Below, piece by piece: positions 42,469-51,644 of a stretch of DNA of 64,000 nucleotides (the stretch's first letter is position 1; every line of letters begins with the position of its first letter). The position numbers and the translations under genes are program-made. The DNA is taken from NCBI RefSeq assembly GCF_011059135.1, contig NZ_JAALGD010000003.1:186001-250000 (forward strand). Direction: 5' to 3'. The notes below the pieces were generated by a model. That model was not told the origin of the DNA and made no database searches. It was given only the letters and a program-made list of their open reading frames with translations. The DNA comes from Brevibacillus sp. SYP-B805. GTDB taxonomy: Bacteria; Bacillota; Bacilli; Brevibacillales; Brevibacillaceae.

Positions 42469-43518
42469 TTACGGCAGAATGCAGCCCAAGAGGTGAACAT
42501 ACGTGTTCAACTGCCTGGCCTCCGCACGAAAGCCAAGCCGTGCCAGCTCGTCAAGCAGCACGGTTCGGTTCCCGTAATACTCATCTTCGATCGCCTCCAC
42601 CGCCGACACATCTCCCGCTTTCCGGAGAGCCCGGATATGGGCGGCGCGTTGCTCATCGTCGACGAACATCAGATCCGCAACCGCCATACGGCCGCCCGGC
42701 TTCAGCACCCGGTGAAACTCGGCCAGCGCCAGGCATTTTTGTTCATCGGTCAAATGATGAAGCGCATAGCTCGATACGACGAAATCGAAGGTATGATCCA
42801 TGTAGGGGATGGCAAAAAAGGTGCCCAGTTTGGTCTCCACCCCCGGGTTTTTGGCCCGGCACCGCTTCAGCATTTCGCTCGACTGATCGATGGCGCACAT
42901 CTTGATGCCGCGTTCCCGAAAGCGTTTCACCAAATTTCCCGTTCCGGTTCCGGCATCCAGCCCGATTTCTCCGGCGGCGGGCCGGATATAGTCCACCACC
43001 TGGTCAAGCACCCGCTCATAGCCATCGTGGGCATGGAAGCCCTGCCCTTCCCGCGCCACCAGTTCGTCGTAAATCGGCGCCAGCTGGTTGAAATTCCAGC
43101 GGTCTACCCAATTCTTGCGCGTCTGCCGCAGCCGCTTGTTGGCCTCCGCCAGCTCGTACAGCGAGGCCGGGTCCAGGCGGCTGTCCTGCTTCAGACGGGC
43201 GATCATCGTCTCCGTCGTCTGGATGGCGGTTTTCAGCTCCACCCAGCGGTCATACATGTAGGAGCGCTGAATCTCCAGATACGACAGGAGCGTTCCCTCC
43301 TCCTTGTCCAGCTTGTCCAACAGCTGCCTGATCTCCTCGATCGGCATCCCCACCTCGCGCAGCGCGATGATCGTCTGCAGGCGCCAGGCGTCCTCCTCGG
43401 TAAATTGGCGGTAGCCGGAGGACGCTTCCTTGGCCGGTTTGATCAGCCCCTTCTCTTCATAAAAGCGGATTGCCCGCGGCGTAATCTGCAGGCGCTTGGC
43501 CATCTCCTGAATATGCAT
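42469..43518 (-). CDS. MerR-family regulator fused to a SAM-dependent methyltransferase
   Basis: 349 residues. Residues 1-120 form a MerR winged helix-turn-helix with dimerising coiled coil (HIQEMAKRLQITPRAIRFYE, EEKGLIKPAKEASSGYRQF). From about 140 to the end is a class I methyltransferase with motif I GLDAGTGTGNLVKRFRERG, acidic residue in MCAIDQSSEMLKR, and motif VVSSYALHHLTDEQ, plus LKPGGRMAVADLMF. No effector domain of usual MerR type is present; the methyltransferase takes its place. ATG 43518. Confidence 0.9.
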   Translation of the reverse strand: MHIQEMAKRLQITPRAIRFYEEKGLIKPAKEASSGYRQFTEEDAWRLQTIIALREVGMPIEEIRQLLDKLDKEEGTLLSYLEIQRSYMYDRWVELKTAIQTTETMIARLKQDSRLDPASLYELAEANKRLRQTRKNWVDRWNFNQLAPIYDELVAREGQGFHAHDGYERVLDQVVDYIRPAAGEIGLDAGTGTGNLVKRFRERGIKMCAIDQSSEMLKRCRAKNPGVETKLGTFFAIPYMDHTFDFVVSSYALHHLTDEQKCLALAEFHRVLKPGGRMAVADLMFVDDEQRAAHIRALRKAGDVSAVEAIEDEYYGNRTVLLDELARLGFRAEARQLNTYVHLLGCILP

Positions 43519-43593
43519 CCGTCATCCCTCTTTCGTCATCCGCACATCTCGTTGGCACTATCATAAACGTTTCCGTTACGTCAATGTCCAGAC

Positions 43594-43628
43594 AGAAAAA
43601 AAGCAGCCCGCTGAGTCGGGCCGCTTGA
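43594..43628 (-). terminator. Terminator after the CBS-domain gene
   Basis: Minus-strand GCGGCCCGA / CGGGCTGC arms followed by TTTTTTTCTG. Confidence 0.8.
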
Positions 43629-43651
43629 CGATGTCCGTTATTAAGGGGAGA

Positions 43652-44095
43652 TTAGTGGCGCGGAGCCTGTTCGGAGATTTCGTACAGCGCTTCGCTTGCT
43701 TCATCATGATGGGCCTGCCGCACGGCCATGTCGCCGATCGCCACGATACCGACCAGCTTGCCGTTCTCGACGACAGGTAGCCGGCGGATCTGATGCTGGG
43801 CCATGATTTTGGCCGCTTCATCGACGGTCATATCCGGGCGGCCCAGGATAATGTCGCGGGACATCACATCGCCGATCGCCGCCGAGCCTTCCCGCTTTTC
43901 TGCAATGCCGCGAATCACGATATCCCGGTCCGTAATCACGCCGATCACGTCATTCTGTTCATCGACGACGGGAATGACGCCCACATTCCAATCGCGCATT
44001 TTCACCGCCGCTTCAAAGACATTATCCTTCAGTGTCACGGTCGCGACATCCTTGGTCATGATTTCGCGCAAGGTACGGTTTTCCACTTTTGCCAT
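43652..44095 (-). CDS. CBS-domain protein (signal-response type)
   Basis: 147 residues comprising two CBS motifs and nothing else: TLREIMTKDVATVTLKDNVF ... VIGVITDRDIVIRGIAEKR and VMSRDIILGRPDMTVDEAAK ... VGIVAIGDMAVRQAHHDEAS. Such stand-alone pairs bind adenine nucleotides and regulate partners. Stress-linked CBS proteins of this size are common in Bacillales. AAAGGAGG before ATG 44095; divergent from yugN. Confidence 0.9.
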   Translation of the reverse strand: MAKVENRTLREIMTKDVATVTLKDNVFEAAVKMRDWNVGVIPVVDEQNDVIGVITDRDIVIRGIAEKREGSAAIGDVMSRDIILGRPDMTVDEAAKIMAQHQIRRLPVVENGKLVGIVAIGDMAVRQAHHDEASEALYEISEQAPRH

Positions 44096-44298
44096 GGGAT
44101 TCTCCTCCTTTACTAGTAACGGTTGTAGTGTCTCCAAGGGGGCTTATTTTATGCATCAGGCTTATGTCGGCTCCTCCCAGACACTCCCTTCCGGCCTCCA
44201 CTTATTCATTGCACTTCTGCGGAAAACCTACTATCATAAGAGAGTGCATACCCCTTCGCGGAGGCGAAGGATCGACCCAGTTTCAAGGAGGAAGGCAA

Positions 44299-44664
44299 AT
44301 GGTAATCAAGGAGACGGGGATCGGCAGCAAGGAAGTGCTTCTTGCCGATCTTGACCACATCATGAGTGAATTGGGATTCGTCCGTTGGGCATGGGATTAC
44401 AACCATGCTACATACGATTGCAAGTTTGACGACAAAAACAGCACCTACTATCTGCGCGTGCAAGCCAATGCCGTAGAAGGCAAACTGGAAGACCCGCACA
44501 CGCTCCTGCAGCTGGAAGAGCCTTACATGGGCAAACAGGTATTCCCGCACGGCCTGGATTATGACGCACCGATTCCGGACGCGGTGGTACAAGCTGCCAG
44601 ACGGAAGCTGCAGGTTCTGAGCGACAAGCTGCAGCAGCTCGCTGACAAGACCGGCGTTCATTAA
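44299..44664 (+). CDS. YugN-like family protein
   Basis: 121 residues matching the YugN family: KETGIGSKEVLLADLDHIMS, VRWAWDYNHATYDCKFDD and GKLEDPHTLLQLEEPYMGKQ. Function unknown. AAGGAGG before ATG 44299. Lies upstream of ftsW with a gap of 78 bases. Confidence 0.88.
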   Translation: MVIKETGIGSKEVLLADLDHIMSELGFVRWAWDYNHATYDCKFDDKNSTYYLRVQANAVEGKLEDPHTLLQLEEPYMGKQVFPHGLDYDAPIPDAVVQAARRKLQVLSDKLQQLADKTGVH

Positions 44665-44742
44665 TTCCACATCGATCAGGAAACCGGACAGAGAGGGACG
44701 TACCTACCTCTCTGTTTCTCACATAGGGGGTAATATTTTCCC

Positions 44743-45915
44743 ATGAAGACGCGGGGTGTGCCCGATTTTGTCCTGCTGATCCTTACCGCGCTGCTTGTCG
44801 GTTTTGGCGTTACCATGGTCTTGAGCGCCAGTTCCATCTATGCCTATACCGGTATTTTTACCTCCCATGGCTGCGGGATATGTAACGGGGACGAGCTGTA
44901 TTTCGTCAAAAGGCAGATCATCTGGGCGGCTGTCGGGTTCGTCGGCATGCTGGTAGCGATGAACATTCCCTTTTCGTTCTATAAGCGGAACGTCCTGCTG
45001 ATCATCATCGTCTGCTTTGTCGCCCTGGTCCTCGTCCTGGTTGCCGGTATCGGCAAGGAAGCAAACGGCGCCCGCTCCTGGTTCAAGATCGGTTCCGCCA
45101 ATATACAGCCCGCCGAATTCGCCAAGCTGGGGCTGATTCTTTATCTGGCCGCCATCATCGACAAAAAAGGGGAAAAGTTCCGCGAATTCAAAACCGGGCT
45201 GATTCCGCCGCTGGTCGTGACAGGCATCTTCTTCGTTTTGATCGCCATCCAGCCGGACTTGGGTTCGGCGGCGATTCTTCTCGGGACGGCAGCCGTGGTC
45301 ATGATCTGCGGGGGAGCCCGGATCACCCAGTTGTTTTTGCTGACATTTCCCGTCTTTACGATGTTTTTTCTGAGCTATATCACCTTGAAACCCCATGCGC
45401 TTCCCCGCTTGATCTCTTATACTGACCCGTGGAGCGATCCGAAAAACACGGGCTTTCAATTGATTCAGTCGTTTTTTGCCTTGGCGCATGGAGGCATTTC
45501 GGGGGTAGGCTTCGGGCAAAGCGTGCAAAAGTACCTGTATTTGCCGGAAGCTCACACAGACTTTATTTTTTCCATCATCGCAGAGGAGCTGGGGTTCATC
45601 GGCACGACGGTGTTCCTGTTGGTGTACCTGCTCTTCCTGCTGCGCGGCCTGCAGATCTGTCTGCGTTCAAAGGATACGTTTGCCAGTCTGGCCGGAGTCG
45701 GCGTGATCACCATGATTGGTCTGCAAGCGCTGATCAACATCGGGGGCGTGACCGGCACGATCCCGCTGACCGGGGTTCCGCTGCCGTTTATCAGCTATGG
45801 CGGTTCGTCGCTGTTGATCTGCCTGGTTTCCACCGGCATCCTGCTCAGCGTTTCCCGGGAAGTGAACAAGCAGAAAATGTTGGAAAAAGGATACCAGCAA
45901 ACAGTGGCTCGGTAA
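44743..45915 (+). CDS. ftsW: Lipid II polymerase FtsW (FtsW/RodA/SpoVE family)
   Basis: 390-residue, about ten-helix SEDS protein, the peptidoglycan polymerase partner of division or elongation synthases. Family signatures VLSASS near the start, IGSANIQPAEFAKLGLILYL, AIQPDLGSAAILL, YLPEAHTDFIFSIIAEELGF and the SEDS signature PLTGVPLPFISYGGSSLL near the C-terminus. FtsW versus SpoVE or RodA is not settled by sequence alone. Confidence 0.92.
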   Translation: MKTRGVPDFVLLILTALLVGFGVTMVLSASSIYAYTGIFTSHGCGICNGDELYFVKRQIIWAAVGFVGMLVAMNIPFSFYKRNVLLIIIVCFVALVLVLVAGIGKEANGARSWFKIGSANIQPAEFAKLGLILYLAAIIDKKGEKFREFKTGLIPPLVVTGIFFVLIAIQPDLGSAAILLGTAAVVMICGGARITQLFLLTFPVFTMFFLSYITLKPHALPRLISYTDPWSDPKNTGFQLIQSFFALAHGGISGVGFGQSVQKYLYLPEAHTDFIFSIIAEELGFIGTTVFLLVYLLFLLRGLQICLRSKDTFASLAGVGVITMIGLQALINIGGVTGTIPLTGVPLPFISYGGSSLLICLVSTGILLSVSREVNKQKMLEKGYQQTVAR

Positions 45916-45921
45916 GAATTA

Positions 45922-45962
45922 AGAAACGGGACGCCGGAAGCGGCATCCCGTTTCTATTTTTC
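45922..45962. terminator. Terminator after ftsW (convergent with Asp23 gene)
   Basis: Stem AGAAACGGGA ... TCCCGTTTCT with an additional GCC/GGC pair, loop GGAA and TATTTTT after. The convergent Asp23 gene ends at 45954 inside it. Confidence 0.85.
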
Positions 45963-46295
45963 GATCCTTTCCACCCGCACGTTGACGGCAAGCACCTCGA
46001 GACCGGTCAGATCCTCCACGTCCTGTTTCACCCGTTCCTGCAAATCCCTGCAGACCTGGTGGATTTTTACCCCATACATCACGCCGACCCGCATGTCCAA
46101 GGTAAGCTGCTTTTCCTCGATCTTCACCTCGATGCCCTTGGCCAGCTGGCTGCCGGCAATCCGATGGGCGAGTTGGTAGAATCCGCCCGATTTCAGCGCA
46201 ATCCCGTCCACTTCCTGGGCAGCCATCCCGGCGATAACGGCCACTACGCCATCGGCTACGCGGATTTCTCCTCGTTTCCAATCCTCCATTGCCAT
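45954..46295 (-). CDS. Asp23/Gls24 family envelope stress protein
   Basis: 113 residues, the usual short Asp23 form (YloU/YqhY class): GEIRVADGVVAVIAGMAAQE, VDGIALKS, KGIEVKIEEKQLTLDMRV and YGVKIHQVCRDLQERVKQDV. Likely part of membrane/envelope homeostasis. Start ATG 46295 with GGAGG. End lies in the ftsW terminator. Confidence 0.9.
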   Translation of the reverse strand: MAMEDWKRGEIRVADGVVAVIAGMAAQEVDGIALKSGGFYQLAHRIAGSQLAKGIEVKIEEKQLTLDMRVGVMYGVKIHQVCRDLQERVKQDVEDLTGLEVLAVNVRVERIEK

Positions 46296-46340
46296 CTTCC
46301 CTCCCCAGCGTGATCCCCCGTTCTTCTCATTATAACCAGT

Positions 46341-47975
46341 CTAGGCTTGGGCTTGAAACAGATCCCTGCGAAGGGGCGTCAGGGTGGGAGGGGTCGCGCT
46401 GATCTCCACCAGGGCCGGGAGACGGGAGGCTACGGCCTCGCGCAGCGTCTCTTCCAGTTCCCGGACGGCATCCACCCGGTAGGAAGCCAAGCCGCACGCC
46501 TGCGCCAGCCTCGTGAAATCGGGATTGACCAGCCGGGTGGCAAACGGGGTGAGTCCCGCTCTTTTCATCTTCACTTCCTCCAGTCCGAACGCACCGTTGT
46601 TTACGACGATCGCGGTAACCGGCAGCCCCAGCTGCGCGAGCGTCACCAGTTCTCCCGCGTTCATCATCAGCCCGCCGTCCCCGACGATCGCGATCACCTC
46701 CCGGTCGGGAAATGCCAGTTTGGCGCTGATCGCCGCAGGGAGGCCATATCCCATGGTCCGCCACTTGCCGGAAAATAGCGGCTGCTGTTTCGCTGCCCGA
46801 AACGCCCGGTTAAACCACACGGTATGTTCTCCAGTGTCCAGGGCGATGATGGCGTCCGGCGCGGCGATCTGATCAAGGGCGGTCATCAAGCGCTCCGGCT
46901 TCACCTTTTCCAGCGCGGACTGCAGGCTGATGCGCTCCAGCTCCTTCATTCTCTCCCGATGGAGAGAGATGACGCGGGCAAGCCATTCCCGGTCCGGCTC
47001 CCGTTTCGGCAGCCGATCCTCCCAGAAGAGCAGCGTCTCTTCCAGATCGCCTGGCACGGGAAGGAGGTGATCCACCGGATGGAAGGCTTCCCGGTTCTCG
47101 TCCACCTGGATGATCGGAAGCCGGGCAGGGATATACGACTTGGGAAACCAGGTGGCGCCCAGGATGACAAGCAAATCCGCCTCTGCCAGCGCCTGCAGAC
47201 CGGCTTCGCTTCCGCCATCGCCCAAACCTCCGAGCACCTGCGGATGGGCATCGGGAATCGCTCCTTTTGCTCCCAGCGACAGCAGGATGGCGGCTCCGAT
47301 CCGCTCCGCCAGGCGTTGAACGAGGCTGGCGAAGGGCCTGGCCCCGACTCCCGCCAGAAACACGGGACGTTTGGCAGCGTTTACGAGTTCCGCCCCCTGC
47401 TCCGCCGCCGCCCGATCCAGGCGCATACGGCAGGCCAGTGGCGGCAGCGCGGAAACCATCGGGCTTGCCGCCGGTTGCGTCCAGACATCCTTGCAGACCG
47501 CCAGATGGGCCGCTCCTTTCCGTTCGACCGCCATCACAAAGGCTTTCTGCATCATCTCCCCGATCGCTTTGGGATGGGTCACTTCCGCAGTAAATGCCAG
47601 GAGGGGGGCAAGCAGGGCTTCCTGCGGGATGTACTGCTTGTACCCGCCCCCTCGCTTGTACGATTCCACCTGGCCGGTGATGGCCACAACCGGAACCCGG
47701 TCGGTCTGGGCATCCTGCAAGCCGTTCAACAAATTGAGCAGACCGGGACCACTCGTTGCCGCACAGACAGCCGGCAAGCCCGTCAGTTTGGCCTCCGCAG
47801 CCGCCATCATGGCGGCAGCCGATTCATGCCGGCATGGGATAAACGTGATCTCCCGCTGCTTGCCCAGCACATCGAGCCAGGGAAACAGGGCATCGCCCGC
47901 CACGCCGTAAATGCGCTTGACGCCCCATGCATGAAGCTGTTCGGTTACATGCTCGCAAACCTTCTTTGCCGCCAT
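46341..47975 (-). CDS. Thiamine-diphosphate enzyme, pyruvate oxidase/acetolactate synthase-like
   Basis: About 545 residues, three ThDP-enzyme domains. The activating Glu is in CRHESAAAMMAAAEA, and the ThDP/Mg2+ motif GDGGLMMNAGELVTLAQLG ends with NNGAFG. YdaP-type pyruvate oxidases (quinone-dependent decarboxylation of pyruvate to acetate) and catabolic acetolactate synthases share this build; no small regulatory subunit lies near, favouring the former. Start ATG 47975. Confidence 0.82.
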   Translation of the reverse strand: MAAKKVCEHVTEQLHAWGVKRIYGVAGDALFPWLDVLGKQREITFIPCRHESAAAMMAAAEAKLTGLPAVCAATSGPGLLNLLNGLQDAQTDRVPVVAITGQVESYKRGGGYKQYIPQEALLAPLLAFTAEVTHPKAIGEMMQKAFVMAVERKGAAHLAVCKDVWTQPAASPMVSALPPLACRMRLDRAAAEQGAELVNAAKRPVFLAGVGARPFASLVQRLAERIGAAILLSLGAKGAIPDAHPQVLGGLGDGGSEAGLQALAEADLLVILGATWFPKSYIPARLPIIQVDENREAFHPVDHLLPVPGDLEETLLFWEDRLPKREPDREWLARVISLHRERMKELERISLQSALEKVKPERLMTALDQIAAPDAIIALDTGEHTVWFNRAFRAAKQQPLFSGKWRTMGYGLPAAISAKLAFPDREVIAIVGDGGLMMNAGELVTLAQLGLPVTAIVVNNGAFGLEEVKMKRAGLTPFATRLVNPDFTRLAQACGLASYRVDAVRELEETLREAVASRLPALVEISATPPTLTPLRRDLFQAQA

Positions 47976-48110
47976 CGCAACCATCCTCTCTGTTTCCGCT
48001 GCTGTTCATTGTGACCAAATCACCAGCATTTTACACGGCCGCTCATAAGTCAAATGGCAGGCAAATGGGCACAATATCTTGCAATGAGACCAGATAAAGG
48101 AGGAACAAGC

Positions 48111-48851
48111 TTGAAACACGCAGCGAAATGGACAGTGCTGCTTGCCGCCCTGCTTGTCATCGCGTCGGTTTTTTCCGTCATCATCCCGCAGCAGACCGAT
48201 GCGTTCAGCAAGGCAATCGTAAAGGTTGGCAGCACCGGCAAAGATGTGCGGGAAATGCAGGGACGCTTGAAGCTTCTGGGCTTCTATACCGGTAAGGTGG
48301 ACGGGGTATTCGGATGGCGGAGCTACTGGGCTCTGCGCAATTTCCAGTATGAATTTGGCTTGAAGGTTGACGGCGTGCTGGGGGCAAAAACCAAATTGAA
48401 GCTGTACAATGCCACGCGCCACTATCGTCCGACCGCAGCCGAACTCGGGGTTGCGCCAAAAGCGCCAAGAACCGTGAGCGTACGCAGCAGAGGCTATTCA
48501 GCGAACGACATACGCCTGATGGCCAATGCCGTTTTCGGCGAAGCGCGGGGAGAACCGTATGTGGGGCAGGTAGCCGTCGCAGCGGTGATCCTCAACCGGA
48601 CCCACCATCCCCGCTTTCCGGATACGCCGGCCGGTGTGATTTTTCAACCGGGCGCGTTTACCGCGGTTGCGGACGGCCAGATCTGGCTGACGCCAAACGC
48701 CACCGCAAGAAAAGCGGTGCAGGACGCGATCAACGGCTGGGATCCGACGGGCGGATGCATCTACTACTTCAACCCGGCAACGGCCACCTCCGCCTGGATC
48801 TGGAGCCGCCCGCAGGTGAAGAAAATCGGCAAGCATATCTTCTGTCGGTAA
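48111..48851 (+). CDS. sleB: Spore cortex-lytic enzyme SleB / cell wall hydrolase
   Basis: 246 residues: signal peptide (AKWTVLLAALLVIASVFSVI), PGB_1 peptidoglycan-binding domain with GKDVREMQGRLKLLGFYTGK and VDGVFGWRSYWALRNFQ, and hydrolase_2 domain with NAVFGEARGEPYVGQVAVAA, ending in WIWSRPQVKKIGKHIFCR. This is the lytic transglycosylase that breaks down the cortex in germination; YkvT-type homologues are the alternative. TTG start with AAAGGAGG seven bases upstream. Confidence 0.9.
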   Translation: MKHAAKWTVLLAALLVIASVFSVIIPQQTDAFSKAIVKVGSTGKDVREMQGRLKLLGFYTGKVDGVFGWRSYWALRNFQYEFGLKVDGVLGAKTKLKLYNATRHYRPTAAELGVAPKAPRTVSVRSRGYSANDIRLMANAVFGEARGEPYVGQVAVAAVILNRTHHPRFPDTPAGVIFQPGAFTAVADGQIWLTPNATARKAVQDAINGWDPTGGCIYYFNPATATSAWIWSRPQVKKIGKHIFCR

Positions 48852-48854
48852 TGC

Positions 48855-48888
48855 GGAAGGTCAGGTTCATCGCCTGACCTTCCCGTGT
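48855..48888 (+). terminator. Terminator after sleB
   Basis: Stem GGAAGGTCAGG / CCTGACCTTCC with loop TTCATCG, then CGTGTTTAG. Confidence 0.75.
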
Positions 48889-48926
48889 TTAGATGAAGTT
48901 GGACAAGTTCCGAGCAGCTTCGGCCA

Positions 48927-49679
48927 TTACGACTCCTTCGCTTTTCGTCCCACAGCGATCCGGACCGGCGGAAAAATCAGCCAGTGCGGCCCGACGATTC
49001 GCACCTCGACCGCGCCGAGCCGTGCGAACGCTTCCGCATACTCCCGCACATGCTGAAAATCGAGGATTGCGAAGCGGCCGCCCGGTTTCAGCACGCGCAG
49101 TATCTCGCTTAAAGCCCGGTACCGCTCCTCGGAACCGGGAATGTTATGAAGGGCCAGACTGGAAACGACGACATCGAAAGCGCTGTCCGCAAACGGCATG
49201 CTCCGCGCATCGCCGTCCACGATCTCCACCCGTTCGGCCACCCCTTCCATCCGGGCGTTTGCCAGCATCGCGTCGGGATCGTTCCCCGACTGGTCCTGTC
49301 TGTTCCAAATATCGATGCCGACCGCCTTTCCCGTGGTCAGCCTGTGGGCCGCTGCATTCAGCACGAGACCCCGGCCGCAGCCGACATCCAGCACCTTCTC
49401 ATCGCCGCGCAGCCCGACTAGATCAAGCAGCCTCTCCCGCTCGCGATACTTCCCTACCTTGCTGCTCCAAATCATGTACAGCACCTCGGCCGTAATAACC
49501 AGAGAGGAGGCCAGGCAGACAAGGCCAACCGATTTCCCCAGCCACTGTAGCCGCTCCGGGAAAAGGAAAAAAGCGGCGGCGCCAAGAAGAAGAAATCCGG
49601 CTCCCATCAGCGCCAGGTTGCGTACGACGACAGGAGCGTCGATGCCGTAGTCTCCCCGCCGGTTATGGCTCTGCTCCAT
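48927..49679 (-). CDS. Class I SAM-dependent methyltransferase with membrane anchor
   Basis: About 250 residues. Two membrane helices (about 20-42 and 50-68) precede a methyltransferase with motif I VLDVGCGRGLVLNAAAHRL, acidic residue in AVGIDIWNRQDQS, motif DVVVSSLALHNIPG and LKPGGRFAILDF. Placement of the enzyme at the membrane suggests a lipid or hydrophobic quinone substrate, which is inferred. Weak GGTGAG ribosome site before ATG 49679. Confidence 0.82.
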   Translation of the reverse strand: MEQSHNRRGDYGIDAPVVVRNLALMGAGFLLLGAAAFFLFPERLQWLGKSVGLVCLASSLVITAEVLYMIWSSKVGKYRERERLLDLVGLRGDEKVLDVGCGRGLVLNAAAHRLTTGKAVGIDIWNRQDQSGNDPDAMLANARMEGVAERVEIVDGDARSMPFADSAFDVVVSSLALHNIPGSEERYRALSEILRVLKPGGRFAILDFQHVREYAEAFARLGAVEVRIVGPHWLIFPPVRIAVGRKAKES

Positions 49680-49763
49680 TTCGCTCACCACCGGAAACGA
49701 TTTGTTAGCATGTATTATACCAGAAAATGGAAAAGTCTTGCGGTGGCGCCACACCCAACTCGC

Positions 49764-49832
49764 AGCAAACGTCAAACAGCCCACACCTTGTCAGCAGATG
49801 AGGGCATTGTGGGCCGGTTTGACGCTTACCAT
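49764..49832. other. Long hairpin between the zinc-ribbon gene and the methyltransferase gene
   Basis: Inverted repeat ACGTCAAAC-A-GCCCACA and TGTGGGC-CG-GTTTGACGC, a 16-base interrupted stem with a loop of about 22 bases. It has no T run, so it is not a standard terminator. It lies 40 bases downstream of the 49871 gene and about 90 bases upstream of the methyltransferase start. Confidence 0.6.
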
Positions 49833-49870
49833 GCAGCGGATGGCTGCGAGCCTGCGGTTTCTGATCGGGC

Positions 49871-50125
49871 TTATCGCTGGTGCTGCATGTGCCGGGCCAT
49901 TTTGACGAAGCGTTCTTCGCTTTCCGTCGTGCCGCAGATGCCGCACTGTACCAGGATCGCGTCGCCTTTATACGGCTGATGGAAGGCGTCCAGCTCTTCC
50001 GGCGGCAGTTCTGCCTCCACTTCCCCCGTCTGCGGATTCATGCGGACATAGCGGGGGGTTTGCTCGATGATGGTAAAGCGCATGCGGTTCGACTTGCAGG
50101 TTGGACAGAGGTAAGGTTGTGCCAA
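49871..50125 (-). CDS. Small zinc-ribbon protein
   Basis: 84 residues with two paired cysteines: CPTCKSNRMRF at the N-terminus and QCGICGTTESEERFVKMARH near the C-terminus, so a zinc ribbon. The middle has an acidic TGEVEAELPPEELDAF stretch. Function unknown. TTG start 50125 with AGGAGGT nine bases upstream. Confidence 0.75.
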   Translation of the reverse strand: MAQPYLCPTCKSNRMRFTIIEQTPRYVRMNPQTGEVEAELPPEELDAFHQPYKGDAILVQCGICGTTESEERFVKMARHMQHQR

Positions 50126-50293
50126 CGGGATTCCACCTCCTGTTCGGTACGCTATCCCTTAGTTTCCCACCCCCCGTCCGGACTATTCCCGTTTCTGCTT
50201 TCGTCCATTCCCGTGACATTTGGGCCGCCATTTTGTAAACTAGGAGATGTGGTTTGAAAAAATGGCATGACAGGAAATATGAGGTGACATTGG

Positions 50294-51337
50294 TTGAATC
50301 AGCGACTCTTTTTTCTTCTCGTCGGGGGGAGCTTTCTCCTGGCGGCGATATCCCATTACTTCCTCCAGAATGAGTTTATCCGGTTTGCGACCGCCGCTTT
50401 GGCCATCATCTTTCTGGCCGCCTGGCTGGGCAAGTCGACGGAGAGCGTGGCCCATTATGCGGGTGATCGGATCGGCGGTTTTTTGAACGCCACATTTGGC
50501 AACGCCGCGGAATTGATCATCGCCTTCTTCCTTGTCAAAGAAGGGCTTTTCGACATGGTAAAGGCGTCCATCACCGGGGCCATTATCGGCAACATGCTGC
50601 TGGTTCTCGGGCTCAGCGTGCTGTTGGGGGGCTTGAAATACAAGGAGCAGACGTTTAACGGCGTGCTGGCCGGTCACAACGCTTCGCTGATGACCCTCGC
50701 GCTGGTTGCCCTGTTTATCCCGGCCGTCTTTATGAAAGAGCTGCCGGTTGAGCGGGTCGATACGCTCAGCATCGTCATCGCCGTTATTCTGATCGTGGCC
50801 TATGTCCTCTGGCTGATCTTCTCCATGGTGACGCACAAGGAATTTCTCTCGGACATCGAGCCGCATGACAGTGAGGCCGTCTGGTCGAAAGGCGTCTCGA
50901 TTCTCATGCTGATCCTCTCCACGTTCTTTGTGGCCGTGGTCTCCGAGTGGCTGGTGCACAGCGTCGAAATCGTCACCCATACCCTGGGATGGTCGGAGAT
51001 GTTCGTCGGCGCTTTCGTCATCGCGATTATCGGAAACGCCGCGGAGCACAGCGCCGCCCTGCTCTTGGCGATGAAAAACCGCATCGGGGCCGCCGTCGAG
51101 ATTGCGATCGGTTCCAGCCTGCAGATCGCCCTGTTCGTCGCGCCTACGCTCGTGCTGCTCAGCTTGCTGTTCGGGTCCACGATGAACATCGTGTTTTCCC
51201 CGTTTGAACTGGCAGCCATCGGCGTGGCTACCTTCATCACGATCTCCATCTCCCGCGACGGTACCACCAACTGGTTTGAGGGTGTGCTGCTGCTGGCGGT
51301 CTATCTGATTCTGGGTACTGCTTTTTATTTCGTATGA
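50294..51337 (+). CDS. Calcium/proton antiporter (CaCA family)
   Basis: 347-residue, about 11-helix cation/H+ antiporter, similar to ChaA/YfkE proteins. The alpha repeats, with acidic residues for ion transport, are GGFLNATFGNAAELIIAFFL and GAFVIAIIGNAAEHSAALLL; between them are IGNMLLVLGLSVLLGG and the acidic loop SDIEPHDSEAVW. Extrudes Ca2+ at high concentration. TTG start with GAGGTGA. Confidence 0.92.
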   Translation: MNQRLFFLLVGGSFLLAAISHYFLQNEFIRFATAALAIIFLAAWLGKSTESVAHYAGDRIGGFLNATFGNAAELIIAFFLVKEGLFDMVKASITGAIIGNMLLVLGLSVLLGGLKYKEQTFNGVLAGHNASLMTLALVALFIPAVFMKELPVERVDTLSIVIAVILIVAYVLWLIFSMVTHKEFLSDIEPHDSEAVWSKGVSILMLILSTFFVAVVSEWLVHSVEIVTHTLGWSEMFVGAFVIAIIGNAAEHSAALLLAMKNRIGAAVEIAIGSSLQIALFVAPTLVLLSLLFGSTMNIVFSPFELAAIGVATFITISISRDGTTNWFEGVLLLAVYLILGTAFYFV

Positions 51338-51339
51338 AA

Positions 51340-51377
51340 AAGCGAGGGATGGCTTATCCCTCGCTTGCTTTTTTCTG
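51340..51377. terminator. Terminator shared by antiporter and ylaN
   Basis: Ten-base stem AAGCGAGGGA / TCCCTCGCTT, loop TGGCTTA, followed by GCTTTTTT. The ylaN stop codon (51354-51356) lies in the loop. Confidence 0.85.
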
Positions 51378-51644
51378 TTTCTCGTACAGTTCGGCCAATT
51401 TCCGTTCCAGATCACCCAAGATTTCCCGGCCGACCTCTTCCTCCATCAGGCCCAAGCGCACGGCAAATTCCACTTCGCGTGAGAGGCCAAACATCTGGGT
51501 ATCCAGCACCTCTTCATACAGTGGGCACTGCGGCATGGTCAGGTTTTCCATCTGCACGTCGATCAGTTTGTATATCTTATCCGCGTCTGCTTGCAACAGC
51601 GCTAGCGCTTTGCTTACCAAGTCGGGAATATTAACCTCTGCCAA
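51354..51644 (-). CDS. ylaN: YlaN family protein (iron-sensing, DUF1507)
   Basis: 96 residues almost identical in core to Bacillus Yla[21 protein letters not shown] and [14 protein letters not shown]. In B. subtilis and S. aureus YlaN has been reported to influence Fur activity and iron metabolism. TTG start 51644 with GGAGGGATAGG. Confidence 0.94.
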   Translation of the reverse strand: MAEVNIPDLVSKALALLQADADKIYKLIDVQMENLTMPQCPLYEEVLDTQMFGLSREVEFAVRLGLMEEEVGREILGDLERKLAELYEKQKKASEG

